The notes beneath the pieces are model-generated. The model searched no databases. It was not told the origin of the DNA and saw only the letters and a list, made by a program, of their open reading frames with translations. DNA of 14,477 nt from Micavibrio aeruginosavorus (GTDB lineage: Bacteria; Pseudomonadota; Alphaproteobacteria; Micavibrionales; Micavibrionaceae): the NCBI GenBank assembly GCA_003241475.1, contig QFQB01000048.1:1-14477 (forward strand). The letters run 5' to 3'. Of the stretch, positions 7,104 to 14,473 are shown one piece after another; the stretch's first letter is position 1, and every line of letters begins with the position of its first letter. The translations under genes were made by a program, and so were the position numbers.

Positions 7104-8267
7104 ATGAGTGATAATATTTTTCAAGAAAAGCCTGAAACAGAGAATATTGCGGCCCCTGCCGACCGCGATATTCCCTCTGTTGCAACCCCCGGCCGCCAGC
7201 AATACCTCCTTGGCGGGTTCTTGTTCCTCGTAGCGATAATTGCGGTCATTTTCATTGTTATCGATAGCGTTAAGAAAAATGAGCCAAAATCATTTATTGA
7301 GCCGGAAGAGATTACATTTAGAACACCTGGCGCCCAGACACCTTATATAGAGCCTGATGTACCGGAAGAGCCGCTTGAGCCGCTTCCTGCTTTAGAACCA
7401 CCACCGCCGGCTTATGATCCCGCGGCCATGCAACGGGAATTGGCAATGCAGCAGGAAGCCTTGCGAATGGCAAAAGAAGAGCAGGCACGCATGGAAAAGC
7501 GCATAGCGTCACCACAGGTAATTTTAGATAAACGCTCTGGCAACACTATATCTGCTAATTCTGGATCGGCGGCAGCTGGTGGCAGTGGTCTGCTCGGCGG
7601 TGGCGATGGGGGTGATCCAAACCTTGCATTTGCCCGTCAGTACGGCAATCAGGAAACAGAAACCGCAACGGCAAGCCAGCTCCAGAATCTTCCCACCTTG
7701 ATTTCTCAAGGCACAATGATCGAAGGAATCTTGGAAACGGCTATCCAGAGCGATCTTCCAGGGCCAATTCGCGCGATTGTCAGCGAAAACGTCTTTTCTT
7801 TCGACGGTTCACGACTCCTTATACCCAAAGGGGCTAAACTCATTGGCAGTTATCGGTCTGGATTGGTACGCGGGCAAAGCCGTGTATTCGTAATATGGAA
7901 CCGCCTGATCCGCGCCGATGGCGTCAGTATTAACATCGGTTCGTACGGAACCGATAGTTTAGGCAGATCAGGACTGGCCGGTGATCTTGATACCCATTTC
8001 TTTGAACGGTTCAGTGCTTCTGTCCTATTGTCTCTGATCGATGCCGGCCTTCAAATAGGCGTAAAGTCCCTTGATAACACAGACAGTGCATCTATCGCGC
8101 TCGATACTGGAAATGAGTTCTCACGCTCGTCTGAAATCGCCTTGGAAAACTCTATCGCCATTCCACCGACAATCAATATCGATCAGGGCAAAAGGATTCA
8201 GGTCTTCGTCAATAAAGATCTCGATTTTTCACAGGTTAAAGGCAACCTTCCAAGACAGAGGTATTAA
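7104..8267 (+). CDS. virB10: VirB10 core scaffold protein
   Basis: This 387-residue protein spans both membranes in the T4SS core. It has a cytoplasmic N-terminus (1-33), one inner-membrane helix (about 34-53), and a proline-rich periplasmic stretch (about 83-105, with PEEPLEPLP and PPPP). A Gln/Glu/Met-rich helical segment (108-134) and a glycine-rich linker (about 159-171) follow. The C-terminal TrbI/VirB10 barrel domain (about 195-387) contains the conserved GTMIEGILETAIQSDLPGP and IPKGAKLIGSY motifs. VirB10 relays ATP-driven changes from VirB4/VirD4 to the outer membrane. The ribosome-binding site is weak (AAGG, 9 bases upstream). The next start follows the TAA directly. Confidence 0.96.
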   Translation: MSDNIFQEKPETENIAAPADRDIPSVATPGRQQYLLGGFLFLVAIIAVIFIVIDSVKKNEPKSFIEPEEITFRTPGAQTPYIEPDVPEEPLEPLPALEPPPPAYDPAAMQRELAMQQEALRMAKEEQARMEKRIASPQVILDKRSGNTISANSGSAAAGGSGLLGGGDGGDPNLAFARQYGNQETETATASQLQNLPTLISQGTMIEGILETAIQSDLPGPIRAIVSENVFSFDGSRLLIPKGAKLIGSYRSGLVRGQSRVFVIWNRLIRADGVSINIGSYGTDSLGRSGLAGDLDTHFFERFSASVLLSLIDAGLQIGVKSLDNTDSASIALDTGNEFSRSSEIALENSIAIPPTINIDQGKRIQVFVNKDLDFSQVKGNLPRQRY

Positions 8268-9257
8268 ATGGCTGAAAATCCTGTTTCAGATAACATTTAT
8301 ATCCATCACTATCTGGGGATATTTAAGACCTATCTTGAAGATCCATCGATCACAGAAATTTGTGTGAACCGCCCCGGAGAAATCTGGATTGAGCGTGCTG
8401 GCGAAGCCATTATGGAGCGCTATGAAAATGCTGCCGTGACAGACGAAAATCTTCATATTCTGGCAAAACAGGTCGCCTACGTCACCCATCAGGTTATCAA
8501 TACGGACAATCCATTGCTCTCCGCGTCGCTCCCAGGTGGTGAACGGATTCAAATTATACTGCCCCCGGCCGCCAGACATGGAATAACCTTATCAATCCGT
8601 AAGCACATTGTGCAGAATATGTCGCTTGATAATTACGCCGCTGCAGGCGCTTTCGACGATATTGAATGGGTAAATGCCGACGAAAAGCACCAAGACCCTG
8701 ATTTAAGAGATTTGGAAAAAAAGAAAAACTTTCTGTCTTTCATAAAGGCCGCAGCCAGATCTAAGAAAAATATCATCATATCAGGGGGAACATCGACCGG
8801 AAAAACGACCTTCCTGAATGCCATCATAAAAGAGGTCTATCCCACTGAACGGATCATAACGATTGAGGACACGCCGGAAGTTCAGCCCGTTCAGGAAAAT
8901 CACGTTTCCCTGCTCGCATCGAAAGGCGGACAGGGAGCCTCACTTATCACCATCCAAGATCTGCTTGAAGCCAGTTTACGATTGCGGCCGGACAGGATTT
9001 TTCTAGGGGAACTGCGCGGAAAAGAAGCCTATACCTTTCTGCGTGCAGTGAATACAGGCCATCCGGGATCAATTACAACTGTCCATGCGGACACGCCCCA
9101 CAGGGCGATTGACCAGATCACTCTTATGGTCATGCAAGCAAATCTTGGCATACCAAGCGAGCAGGTAAAGGCTCAAATCCGTTCCACTATTGATATTATT
9201 ATCCAGCTGCGGCGTATCGGCGGGAAAAGGGTGATCTCTGAAATATGGTATCCGTAA
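8268..9257 (+). CDS. virB11: VirB11 secretion ATPase
   Basis: This 329-residue hexameric secretion ATPase of the VirB11/PulE family drives pilus assembly and passes the substrate from VirD4 to the channel. Walker A is GGTSTGKT at residues 173-180. The acidic motif around IEDTPE (about 200) and the conserved GELRG (247-251) are present, as is the histidine motif TVHADTPHRA (His273). An N-terminal domain (about 10-150) precedes the ATPase core. GAGG lies 6 bases before the start, inside the end of virB10, and the ATG abuts the virB10 stop (TAAATG). Its 3' end overlaps virD4 by 13 bases. All catalytic motifs are intact. Confidence 0.97.
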   Translation: MAENPVSDNIYIHHYLGIFKTYLEDPSITEICVNRPGEIWIERAGEAIMERYENAAVTDENLHILAKQVAYVTHQVINTDNPLLSASLPGGERIQIILPPAARHGITLSIRKHIVQNMSLDNYAAAGAFDDIEWVNADEKHQDPDLRDLEKKKNFLSFIKAAARSKKNIIISGGTSTGKTTFLNAIIKEVYPTERIITIEDTPEVQPVQENHVSLLASKGGQGASLITIQDLLEASLRLRPDRIFLGELRGKEAYTFLRAVNTGHPGSITTVHADTPHRAIDQITLMVMQANLGIPSEQVKAQIRSTIDIIIQLRRIGGKRVISEIWYP

Positions 9258-11083
9258 AAAGAAGAGATTTATTTTTCTATGGCGGCGCGGCGGTATTTGG
9301 ACTGATCGTGGCCTCTTATTTTGCCTCCGTCATATTTTTTGCGCTGTCCGGCCTAACCATTGATAATGCGCAGCCTTGGTCTATTTGGGTTTACCTTCCC
9401 TACTTCTCTGATCCCACAGTAAAATTGAAATTGTTGATCTCTATGATAGTCCCTCATATTGTTCTGGGGCTTATGGCTATCAGTATGCTCCGCAAGCCCC
9501 CTTCGGAATACGGCGATGCACATTGGGCAAGCGCATCCGAAATTGAAGATGCAGGGCTTTTCTCTAGTACCGGACTAATTCTCGGGAAATTTAAAAACCG
9601 CTTTCTTATAAGCAGCTCCCCAACACATTGTATGGTCATTGCACCAACACGCAGCGGCAAGGGTGTGGGTATCGTCACTCCAAATCTTCTTAACTGGCCT
9701 GAATCAGTTATTTGTTTGGATATTAAACTGGAAAACTACAAAAACACTGCAGGATTCCGTGAATCCCATGGACATGAAATCTTCATGTGGGCGCCAGGGG
9801 ACAAAGAAGGAAAATCTCACAGGTATAATCCCCTCGCTGCCATCAGCGACGACCCATTTCAAAAAATCAGCGATATACAGGTTATTGCAAATATTCTGAT
9901 TAGAGATCCAGTAAAAAGCGATCCCGTTTGGGCTTCTGAGGCGCGCGCGCTTTTTGTTGGTCTGGCGTTATACGTCGTAGAAAACGAAGAAATGCCCTCG
10001 ACAATAGGCGCTATTAACCGCCTTTTGGGAACAGAACAAGACCTTGGCGATATTTGTAAGCATATCGTTAAAAAGCACCCAGAATTATCGGTTACTATAA
10101 AGAAGTCTCTCCTGAATTTCGCAAACAAGGCCGCCAAGGAGCGCAGCGGTGTGAAATCCTCTTTAAATCAAGCCATCAATTTATGGGATAACCCTCTTAT
10201 CGACGCTGTTACGTCAGCGAGCGATTTTTCGCTTTCAGACCTTAGGAAAAAGCGCATGGCCGTGTATGTCGGCGTGCGAACAGGACAGATCGGCACTCTA
10301 GCGCCCCTTTTAAGGATATTTTTCGAGCAGGTCATAACAACCCTGTCCATGAAAGAACCCGATGCGTCTGACCCCCATCACGTCCTGCTTTTGCTGGATG
10401 AAATGCATATGCTCGGCGAAATGGATTCCATGACCAAAGCCTTTACGCTGCTTGCAGGCTATAACTGTCGGGTTCTCGGTATCGTTCAGGGGTTAAGCTG
10501 GCTGGATACGACCTACGGTAAACAAAAAAGGGACGGTATTCTTTCCTGCTGCGCGCATCAGGTGTTCTTTGCGACCAATGACCTTGAAACATCCGAATAC
10601 ATCAGCCGCTCATGCGGGGAAAGAACCATTAAAACAGTATCAACATCCCAAAAAAGCGGCTGGAAGTATGAAACTCCCAGTAAAAATACCAGCTACAGAG
10701 GCCGACCACTTATGAGCAGGGATCAAGTAAAGCAACTGCCTTACAACAAAGCAGTCATTCTGGTTGAATCTTCTGTCCCCATTCTGGCAACCAAGATTCA
10801 GTATTATGGAGATACAGCTTTCAAGACGCGGATTCTTCCAGCACCGCCAGTGCCAAAGCTAGAAATCGCGCACCACAATATTCCTATATTTAATATCCCG
10901 CAGGACGATCAGGAAAAGCCAACCAAACCTGACCCTAACCAGCTCGATATTTTTACTAAACCCGAAAAACGGAAGGTGCCAACAAACCTCACTGACCACT
11001 TGAAAGATACACCGCCAGAATTTGATGATGGGGAATATGACGACTCTATTCTGGCAGCATTAAAGGATGCGTTTCAGGATTAA
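9245..11083 (+). CDS. virD4: VirD4 coupling protein (TraG family ATPase)
   Basis: This 612-residue type IV coupling protein recruits the relaxase-DNA complex to the channel. Two N-terminal membrane segments (about 10-36 and 62-82) precede the cytoplasmic ATPase domain. Walker A is of the variant APTRSGKG (133-140) usual in VirD4/TraG proteins. Walker B is LLLLDEMHML (381-390, acidic pair Asp385-Glu386). The segment SLNQAINLWDNP and the GIVQGLSWLD region are typical of the family. The tail after about 545 is polar and rich in Pro, Lys and Asp, probably flexible and system-specific. The start overlaps virB11 by 13 bases without a clear ribosome-binding site, so coupling is likely. The gene ends 5 bases from the convergent minus-strand operon. 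Confidence 0.96.
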   Translation: MVSVKRRDLFFYGGAAVFGLIVASYFASVIFFALSGLTIDNAQPWSIWVYLPYFSDPTVKLKLLISMIVPHIVLGLMAISMLRKPPSEYGDAHWASASEIEDAGLFSSTGLILGKFKNRFLISSSPTHCMVIAPTRSGKGVGIVTPNLLNWPESVICLDIKLENYKNTAGFRESHGHEIFMWAPGDKEGKSHRYNPLAAISDDPFQKISDIQVIANILIRDPVKSDPVWASEARALFVGLALYVVENEEMPSTIGAINRLLGTEQDLGDICKHIVKKHPELSVTIKKSLLNFANKAAKERSGVKSSLNQAINLWDNPLIDAVTSASDFSLSDLRKKRMAVYVGVRTGQIGTLAPLLRIFFEQVITTLSMKEPDASDPHHVLLLLDEMHMLGEMDSMTKAFTLLAGYNCRVLGIVQGLSWLDTTYGKQKRDGILSCCAHQVFFATNDLETSEYISRSCGERTIKTVSTSQKSGWKYETPSKNTSYRGRPLMSRDQVKQLPYNKAVILVESSVPILATKIQYYGDTAFKTRILPAPPVPKLEIAHHNIPIFNIPQDDQEKPTKPDPNQLDIFTKPEKRKVPTNLTDHLKDTPPEFDDGEYDDSILAALKDAFQD

Positions 11084-11090
11084 GCGTATC
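11066..11090. other. Hairpin at the convergent junction
   Basis: GATGCGTTT (11066-11074) and AAGCGTATC (11082-11090) can pair over 9 positions in plus-strand RNA, with two G-U pairs and a 7-base loop, across the virD4 stop codon. Neither strand shows a good U-tract after it, so it is at most a weak terminator or an mRNA 3'-end structure between the two converging operons. Confidence 0.25.
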
Positions 11091-11391
11091 AATCCATCAC
11101 GTTCCAGATAACAAGGCCTATTCCACCGACTATGGCAATGAGTATCAGCAACGCTATCAGTTCGGCTATCTGCTTCGCAAACTTTGTGAGTGAATATCCG
11201 CCCAATAAGGCTGATACAACAACAAGTGCAAACCGAATATATTTAGGCCATTCGTCAGGGACAGTAGAGGTTACTCCCCCTCCAACAACAACAGCTCCAA
11301 TAATAAACAGGACTATTTGCCATTTGAAAAAAACTTCATCGTCCCATTCTTCACTCGATAGAATGCGATCTCCTACTTTATAATAGGCCAT
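11089..11391 (-). CDS. Unknown small protein with three membrane segments
   Basis: I do not recognise a family for this 100-residue protein. A polar N-terminus (MAYYKVGDRILSSEEWDDE) is followed by three hydrophobic segments near residues 24-44, 53-71 and 76-96; the loops are short and the C-terminus is only a few residues. The start is well supported: AGGAG lies 9 bases upstream and the ATG shares one base with the stop of the preceding gene (TAATG), so it is translationally coupled to the ribbon-helix-helix gene and is the last gene of the relaxase operon. Its place suggests a part in conjugation, perhaps at the membrane near VirD4, or in protecting the donor or recipient, but that is inference from context only. 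Confidence 0.75.
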   Translation of the reverse strand: MAYYKVGDRILSSEEWDDEVFFKWQIVLFIIGAVVVGGGVTSTVPDEWPKYIRFALVVVSALLGGYSLTKFAKQIAELIALLILIAIVGGIGLVIWNVMD

Positions 11392-11810
11392 TACTCTTTC
11401 TCCTGCGTTTTCCGTTTAGGATCTTGTGCTTTCTGCACAAGCTGCTCCATAAATTCCTTGAGGCGCGCCTTGGCTTGTGCCTTTGCTGCCGCCAGCTCAT
11501 TCTTTGGAATAGAATGTGTATGCTGGAAAAATTCTTCTACAAACTGAAAAAATCCTTCCTGCAAAATCATTAAATCCCGCGCCGTGGCCTTTCGATGCTC
11601 ATATAAAGAAGCGCGTATATCCTGCATCAGCTTCACCATATCTTTTTCGCGATCGCTCCGAAATTCGGGGAACAACGCAAACCGGACAGCATCATTCGCC
11701 GCGGCTGACATATTATTGAGACGCGAGCGCTTATTATGATCCTCCAACGCCGTCCAGACATCTGCATCCCACTGGATCGTCTTCTGCACCCGCTTTTCAG
11801 TCTTTGCCAT
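11391..11810 (-). CDS. Probable ribbon-helix-helix relaxosome accessory protein
   Basis: This is a 139-residue basic protein. Residues about 5-47 (KRVQKTIQWDADVWTALEDH and on through NNMSAAANDAVRFAL) fit a ribbon-helix-helix pattern: a short basic beta strand, a helix, a turn and a second helix. The rest (about 55-130) is strongly helical, rich in Lys, Glu, Gln and Ala, and likely coiled coil. Small proteins of this kind bind oriT and help the relaxase and coupling protein, and often repress their own operon. The GGAG ribosome-binding site lies in the last codons of the relaxase gene, 3 bases separate the two genes, and the following gene overlaps by one base. Placement after the relaxase rather than before it is less common. 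The family name is not certain. Confidence 0.68.
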   Translation of the reverse strand: MAKTEKRVQKTIQWDADVWTALEDHNKRSRLNNMSAAANDAVRFALFPEFRSDREKDMVKLMQDIRASLYEHRKATARDLMILQEGFFQFVEEFFQHTHSIPKNELAAAKAQAKARLKEFMEQLVQKAQDPKRKTQEKE

Positions 11811-11813
11811 AGA

Positions 11814-13859
11814 TTAAAGCTCCATTTCCTGATCTTTGTCTTTACCACGCGCCTTGGCTTTGGCGGGAGACGATTTCTGCAATTCCATCTTGCCCTCGGT
11901 CTGTTTCAAGACAGCCATATCGCCCCGCTCAAGTTTTGGTTCACTTGCAACATGGGCCAGCTGCAGATCCTTGCCTTGGGATACAATCGCCCAGGTGCCG
12001 GTTTCTAGGGTAACAAAACCTCCATACTGGACAGACCGCCCTGCTTCAACCTGTTTATCATTAAATTTCAATCCGAATTTCTCGCCCAGTTTACGCCCTG
12101 CCGCATTCACCTCCATTCGATCAAGCTGCAAGAGAGCCTTTCGGCGCAGAGCAAATTCCCCGTTCGACTGGGTATAGGCTAGGTCTTGCTTGACCAGCCA
12201 ATCGCGGCGAGTGTCCAAAGCCTGCAAAATGTCGGCATCGTAAGGAATAGATTGGTCTTTCTTCGCCTGTTTGAACAATTCTTTGTCCAGCCAGGTCTTT
12301 TTCTCCGCATGAACAAGGCTCTCGATCGGCTCCGCGCTCAAAACCGTTAGGTGTGGATAGAAGCGTTTTTTCTCGCGTTCATTGATTTTCTTGGTCAGCT
12401 CTTCGCCCTGGTCGATCACATCGACAGGAATCTCATACCGTCCACCGTCCAGAACCTTTACGATTTCATTCTTCTCAAGCGTTTCCAGCCGTTTCAGGTG
12501 ATAATCAATGTATTGCGCCCGATCTTCCTCGGGAATGTATTGTTGCTTATTCTGAATATATGTCAGGTGGACAACAGTATCGTAAATGCCGCCATTCATA
12601 TCAGCGACTTTCTTAATATTTTTATCTGCCTTGCCGGTGGCTTGGTGCGGGTCGATCATGACCAAAGACCCCGCCTTCACCTTGTCGTAGGATCTGGTTT
12701 CATTGATTGCAACAAAATGCAGTTTTTCATCCATATCCTGAATCACGACATATTTACGGTCATAGAGTTCGTCCATAATGCCTTTGTCCACGATCCGGCC
12801 GCTGACCGTCGGCCCCTGCCCGTCTTTCAGAGCATAGACAGACAGATCATCAAGGCGCGCATGATCCTGAATTTTGGGATACAGGCGTTTAACCGCTTCG
12901 TTCCTTTGAGCGATCTGCCTAAGGTCGTTTTGATAATCCTCTTTAAGTGTATAGACCCCGGGCGGATGCTCGAAGGCCAGACCTGATGCCGCCAAGAACC
13001 GCAGGCGCCCCTTGATAAGACCCTCGTAGAAGATAGATTTTCCAAAATTGCGCGTGGCCCGAACATCCAGTGTCCGCCCCTCGCCCATCTCTTTTGCCAT
13101 GAAATAATCGAGAGACGTTACCCGAAGAGCCTCAACCTCTTTTTCCTGGCTCTTCTGAATTTCCTCCAAAGACCGCTCGCCCAGGAGTTCGGTCGCCACT
13201 TCCTGCGCCCGGCGGCGGAAACCTTCCTTAACGTAATCCTGACCGATCACCAGATCCTCGCCGCGGTCATTCACCCCGCGAACAATCACATGGGCGTGAA
13301 CATCGTCCGTGTCATAATGAACAGCCGCCGTCCATGTCAGGGATGTTTTAAGATCCTTCTCAACCAGCTTCATGACGTTCCGAACATAACCCTGAAAGTC
13401 CTCGATCTGGTGGCCGTTCTCCGGCGAAATGATAAAGCGCCAGTGGTGACGGTCATTCTGGCAGAGTTCCAGAAACGGCTTTCTTTCCAGCCCATCTTCC
13501 TGCTCATTGAACAGGACGGCCTTTTCCCCATCCTTGCCCGCCGCCGGACGCGAAATGTATTTCAGGTGATCGCGCAGACTGGCAGCACCGCCGCCAGCCT
13601 TCATGCTCCCAACCTTGTGCTTCACATATCTGGCTTTCACCACGACACGTTGACCGGACGCAAAACCGACAAAGGAATTGCCGCGGGTCATAAGACCACG
13701 CCGCACTGTTCTCTTACTTGAAGATGCTGATGCTATTCCGCCGCCACGATTGAGCTTCGTGAAGATGGCTTTGCGCGCAGTGTCTTTCGTCACGATCAGA
13801 GGCCCCATGTCCTCCAATCCTGCCCCTCTTCCAATGCTGTGCAGTTGATCAATCAGCAT
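11814..13859 (-). CDS. Conjugative relaxase, MOBP-type with DUF3363-like C-terminal region
   Basis: This 681-residue protein (from ATG 13859) is the site- and strand-specific endonuclease that nicks oriT and pilots the strand into the recipient. It has a basic N-terminus. The nuclease domain spans about 68-250, with probable catalytic Tyr101 in HLKYISR and the three-histidine metal motif HYDTDDVHAHVIVRG (His181, His188, His190). A long C-terminal region of the type seen in alphaproteobacterial relaxase/DUF3363 proteins follows, and the last ~30 residues are very charged. An open frame continues back to TTG 13925, but that TTG coincides with a promoter -35 element and has no ribosome-binding site. 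ATG 13859 has a weak GAGCGG 5 bases upstream. Two accessory genes follow with almost no spacing. Confidence 0.92.
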   Translation of the reverse strand: MLIDQLHSIGRGAGLEDMGPLIVTKDTARKAIFTKLNRGGGIASASSSKRTVRRGLMTRGNSFVGFASGQRVVVKARYVKHKVGSMKAGGGAASLRDHLKYISRPAAGKDGEKAVLFNEQEDGLERKPFLELCQNDRHHWRFIISPENGHQIEDFQGYVRNVMKLVEKDLKTSLTWTAAVHYDTDDVHAHVIVRGVNDRGEDLVIGQDYVKEGFRRRAQEVATELLGERSLEEIQKSQEKEVEALRVTSLDYFMAKEMGEGRTLDVRATRNFGKSIFYEGLIKGRLRFLAASGLAFEHPPGVYTLKEDYQNDLRQIAQRNEAVKRLYPKIQDHARLDDLSVYALKDGQGPTVSGRIVDKGIMDELYDRKYVVIQDMDEKLHFVAINETRSYDKVKAGSLVMIDPHQATGKADKNIKKVADMNGGIYDTVVHLTYIQNKQQYIPEEDRAQYIDYHLKRLETLEKNEIVKVLDGGRYEIPVDVIDQGEELTKKINEREKKRFYPHLTVLSAEPIESLVHAEKKTWLDKELFKQAKKDQSIPYDADILQALDTRRDWLVKQDLAYTQSNGEFALRRKALLQLDRMEVNAAGRKLGEKFGLKFNDKQVEAGRSVQYGGFVTLETGTWAIVSQGKDLQLAHVASEPKLERGDMAVLKQTEGKMELQKSSPAKAKARGKDKDQEMEL

Positions 13860-13896
13860 AAAAATCCGCTCGCTTTTTCTTCCTAATAGCCTTTTA

Positions 13897-13925
13897 AAGA
13901 TACCACTTATAATAACTTTTTTCAA
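13897..13925 (-). promoter_or_regulatory. Sigma70-type promoter for the relaxase operon
   Basis: On the minus strand TTGAAA (13925-13920), a 17-base spacer and TATCTT (13902-13897) match the -35/-10 pattern closely, in an AT-rich stretch. Transcription would begin around 13890, giving a leader of about 30 bases before ATG 13859. This is the main reason for rejecting the TTG 13925 start of the relaxase. The promoter is predicted from sequence only. Confidence 0.6.
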
Positions 13926-13942
13926 GAAATAATAACTGGTAT
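13900..13942. promoter_or_regulatory. Repeats flanking the relaxase promoter, candidate operator
   Basis: Two exact 9-base direct repeats ATAATAACT (13909-13917 and 13929-13937) lie 20 bases apart, about two helical turns. Outside them is an inverted pair, ATACCACTT (13900-13908) and AACTGGTAT (13934-13942), matching at 8 of 9 positions. The set covers the -35 and the -10 of the predicted promoter, a typical location for autoregulation by a relaxase or ribbon-helix-helix protein. Binding is inferred. Confidence 0.45.
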
Positions 13943-13967
13943 TTTTAATAGCTAAATCAATTATATA

Positions 13968-13998
13968 ATATAAATGTAATTTATATCTTTTATCTTGT
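13968..13998 (+). other. oriT: Candidate origin of transfer (oriT) with nic site
   Basis: A perfect inverted repeat, ATATAAAT-GTA-ATTTATAT (13968-13986), is followed by TATCTTG|T (13991-13998). This matches the IncP-type nick consensus YATCYTG|Y exactly, with predicted cleavage between 13997 and 13998 on the plus strand. In RP4 and R64 an inverted repeat lies several bases 5' of the nick, as here (11 bases from palindrome end to nick). The element lies directly upstream of the relaxase gene, where oriT is often found. The 19-bp palindrome is AT-only apart from one G, so part of the match could be chance. Confidence 0.5.
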
Positions 13999-14052
13999 TT
14001 CTCCTATCTCTACCCCTCCAATCTCTCTTTTCATCCCGTCACCCCGCCCGCC
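13987..14052. other. Pyrimidine-rich tract beside the candidate oriT
   Basis: About 83% of the 66 plus-strand bases here are C or T, with repeated CTCT and CCC runs. It begins within the predicted nick region and separates the AT-rich promoter side from a GC-rich stretch (about 14045-14100) in which TGCTGCC occurs twice, 10 bases apart (14061 and 14071). No gene is visible. Such strand asymmetry could favour strand opening or protein binding at a transfer origin; the function is unknown. Confidence 0.4.
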
Positions 14053-14105
14053 GTTGATCGTGCTGCCGGTTGCTGCCAGGTCTGCGCGCCGGATTCACCA
14101 GACGC

Positions 14106-14132
14106 AAAAAAAACCGCCCTGAAAGGCGGTTT
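14106..14132 (-). terminator. Rho-independent terminator
   Basis: AAACCGCC (14111-14118) and GGCGGTTT (14125-14132) form a perfect 8-bp stem with a 6-base loop. Read on the minus strand, the stem runs into eight consecutive T residues (14113-14106). It lies 17 bases downstream of the stop of the minus-strand gene at 14150-14473, so it would end that transcript before the oriT/relaxase region. Confidence 0.88.
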
Positions 14133-14149
14133 CTCTAAAACTGTTATGT

Positions 14150-14473
14150 TTAAGCTGACCATTCATCATAAAGCTGAATGGTCCATAAATCGCTTAGGAC
14201 AAGTTCCAATACAGGACAACTTAAAACAATGTCGTCCAGATCAAAACCTTCAATCCATCCCTGCGTGTCACTGATACATTCGACCTTAACGCCGCCGCCC
14301 TTCAAGGCGTAAATATGCAAATACATGGCATTAGACCATTGCCATGCCAATTGCCTGTGACTGTCTAGCCATTCCATAATCTTTTCAGTTAAGGCATGGC
14401 CATTTTCAGCATTCTGCAACAGCTGGACACCTGCGGATTTTGTGATGGCTGGCTGTTTATAAACAATGTTCAT
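14150..14473 (-). CDS. Unknown soluble protein, start possibly beyond the window
   Basis: I do not recognise this 107-residue protein. It has no signal peptide or membrane helix. The sequence is acidic overall, rich in Trp and Leu, with a middle segment that looks like beta strands (MYLHIYALKGGGVKVECIS) followed by DTQGWIEGFDLDDIVL. The downstream terminator at 14106-14132 supports it as a real, transcribed gene. The ATG is 4 bases from the window edge, so the ribosome-binding site cannot be seen and the true start could lie further upstream. It is in the same direction as the relaxase operon but separated by the terminator, so it belongs to another transcription unit. Confidence 0.65.
   Translation of the reverse strand: MNIVYKQPAITKSAGVQLLQNAENGHALTEKIMEWLDSHRQLAWQWSNAMYLHIYALKGGGVKVECISDTQGWIEGFDLDDIVLSCPVLELVLSDLWTIQLYDEWSA

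Noticed and set aside
8331..8338. TATCTTGA inside virB11 as a nick site
   Set aside because: The base after the G is A, not a pyrimidine, and it lies within a coding region without an inverted repeat.
12351..12986. 211-codon open frame on the plus strand inside the relaxase gene
   Set aside because: It lies antisense to a relaxase with clear motifs, and has no recognisable domain; it is a shadow frame.
13860..13925. N-terminal extension of the relaxase to a TTG start at 13925
   Set aside because: No ribosome-binding site precedes the TTG, and this stretch holds a good -35/-10 promoter pair and repeats. ATG 13859 is preferred, though the extension cannot be fully excluded.
13900..13942. Replication iterons
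   Set aside because: Only two 9-bp copies are present, there is no replication initiator gene nearby, and their position on the relaxase promoter fits an operator better.
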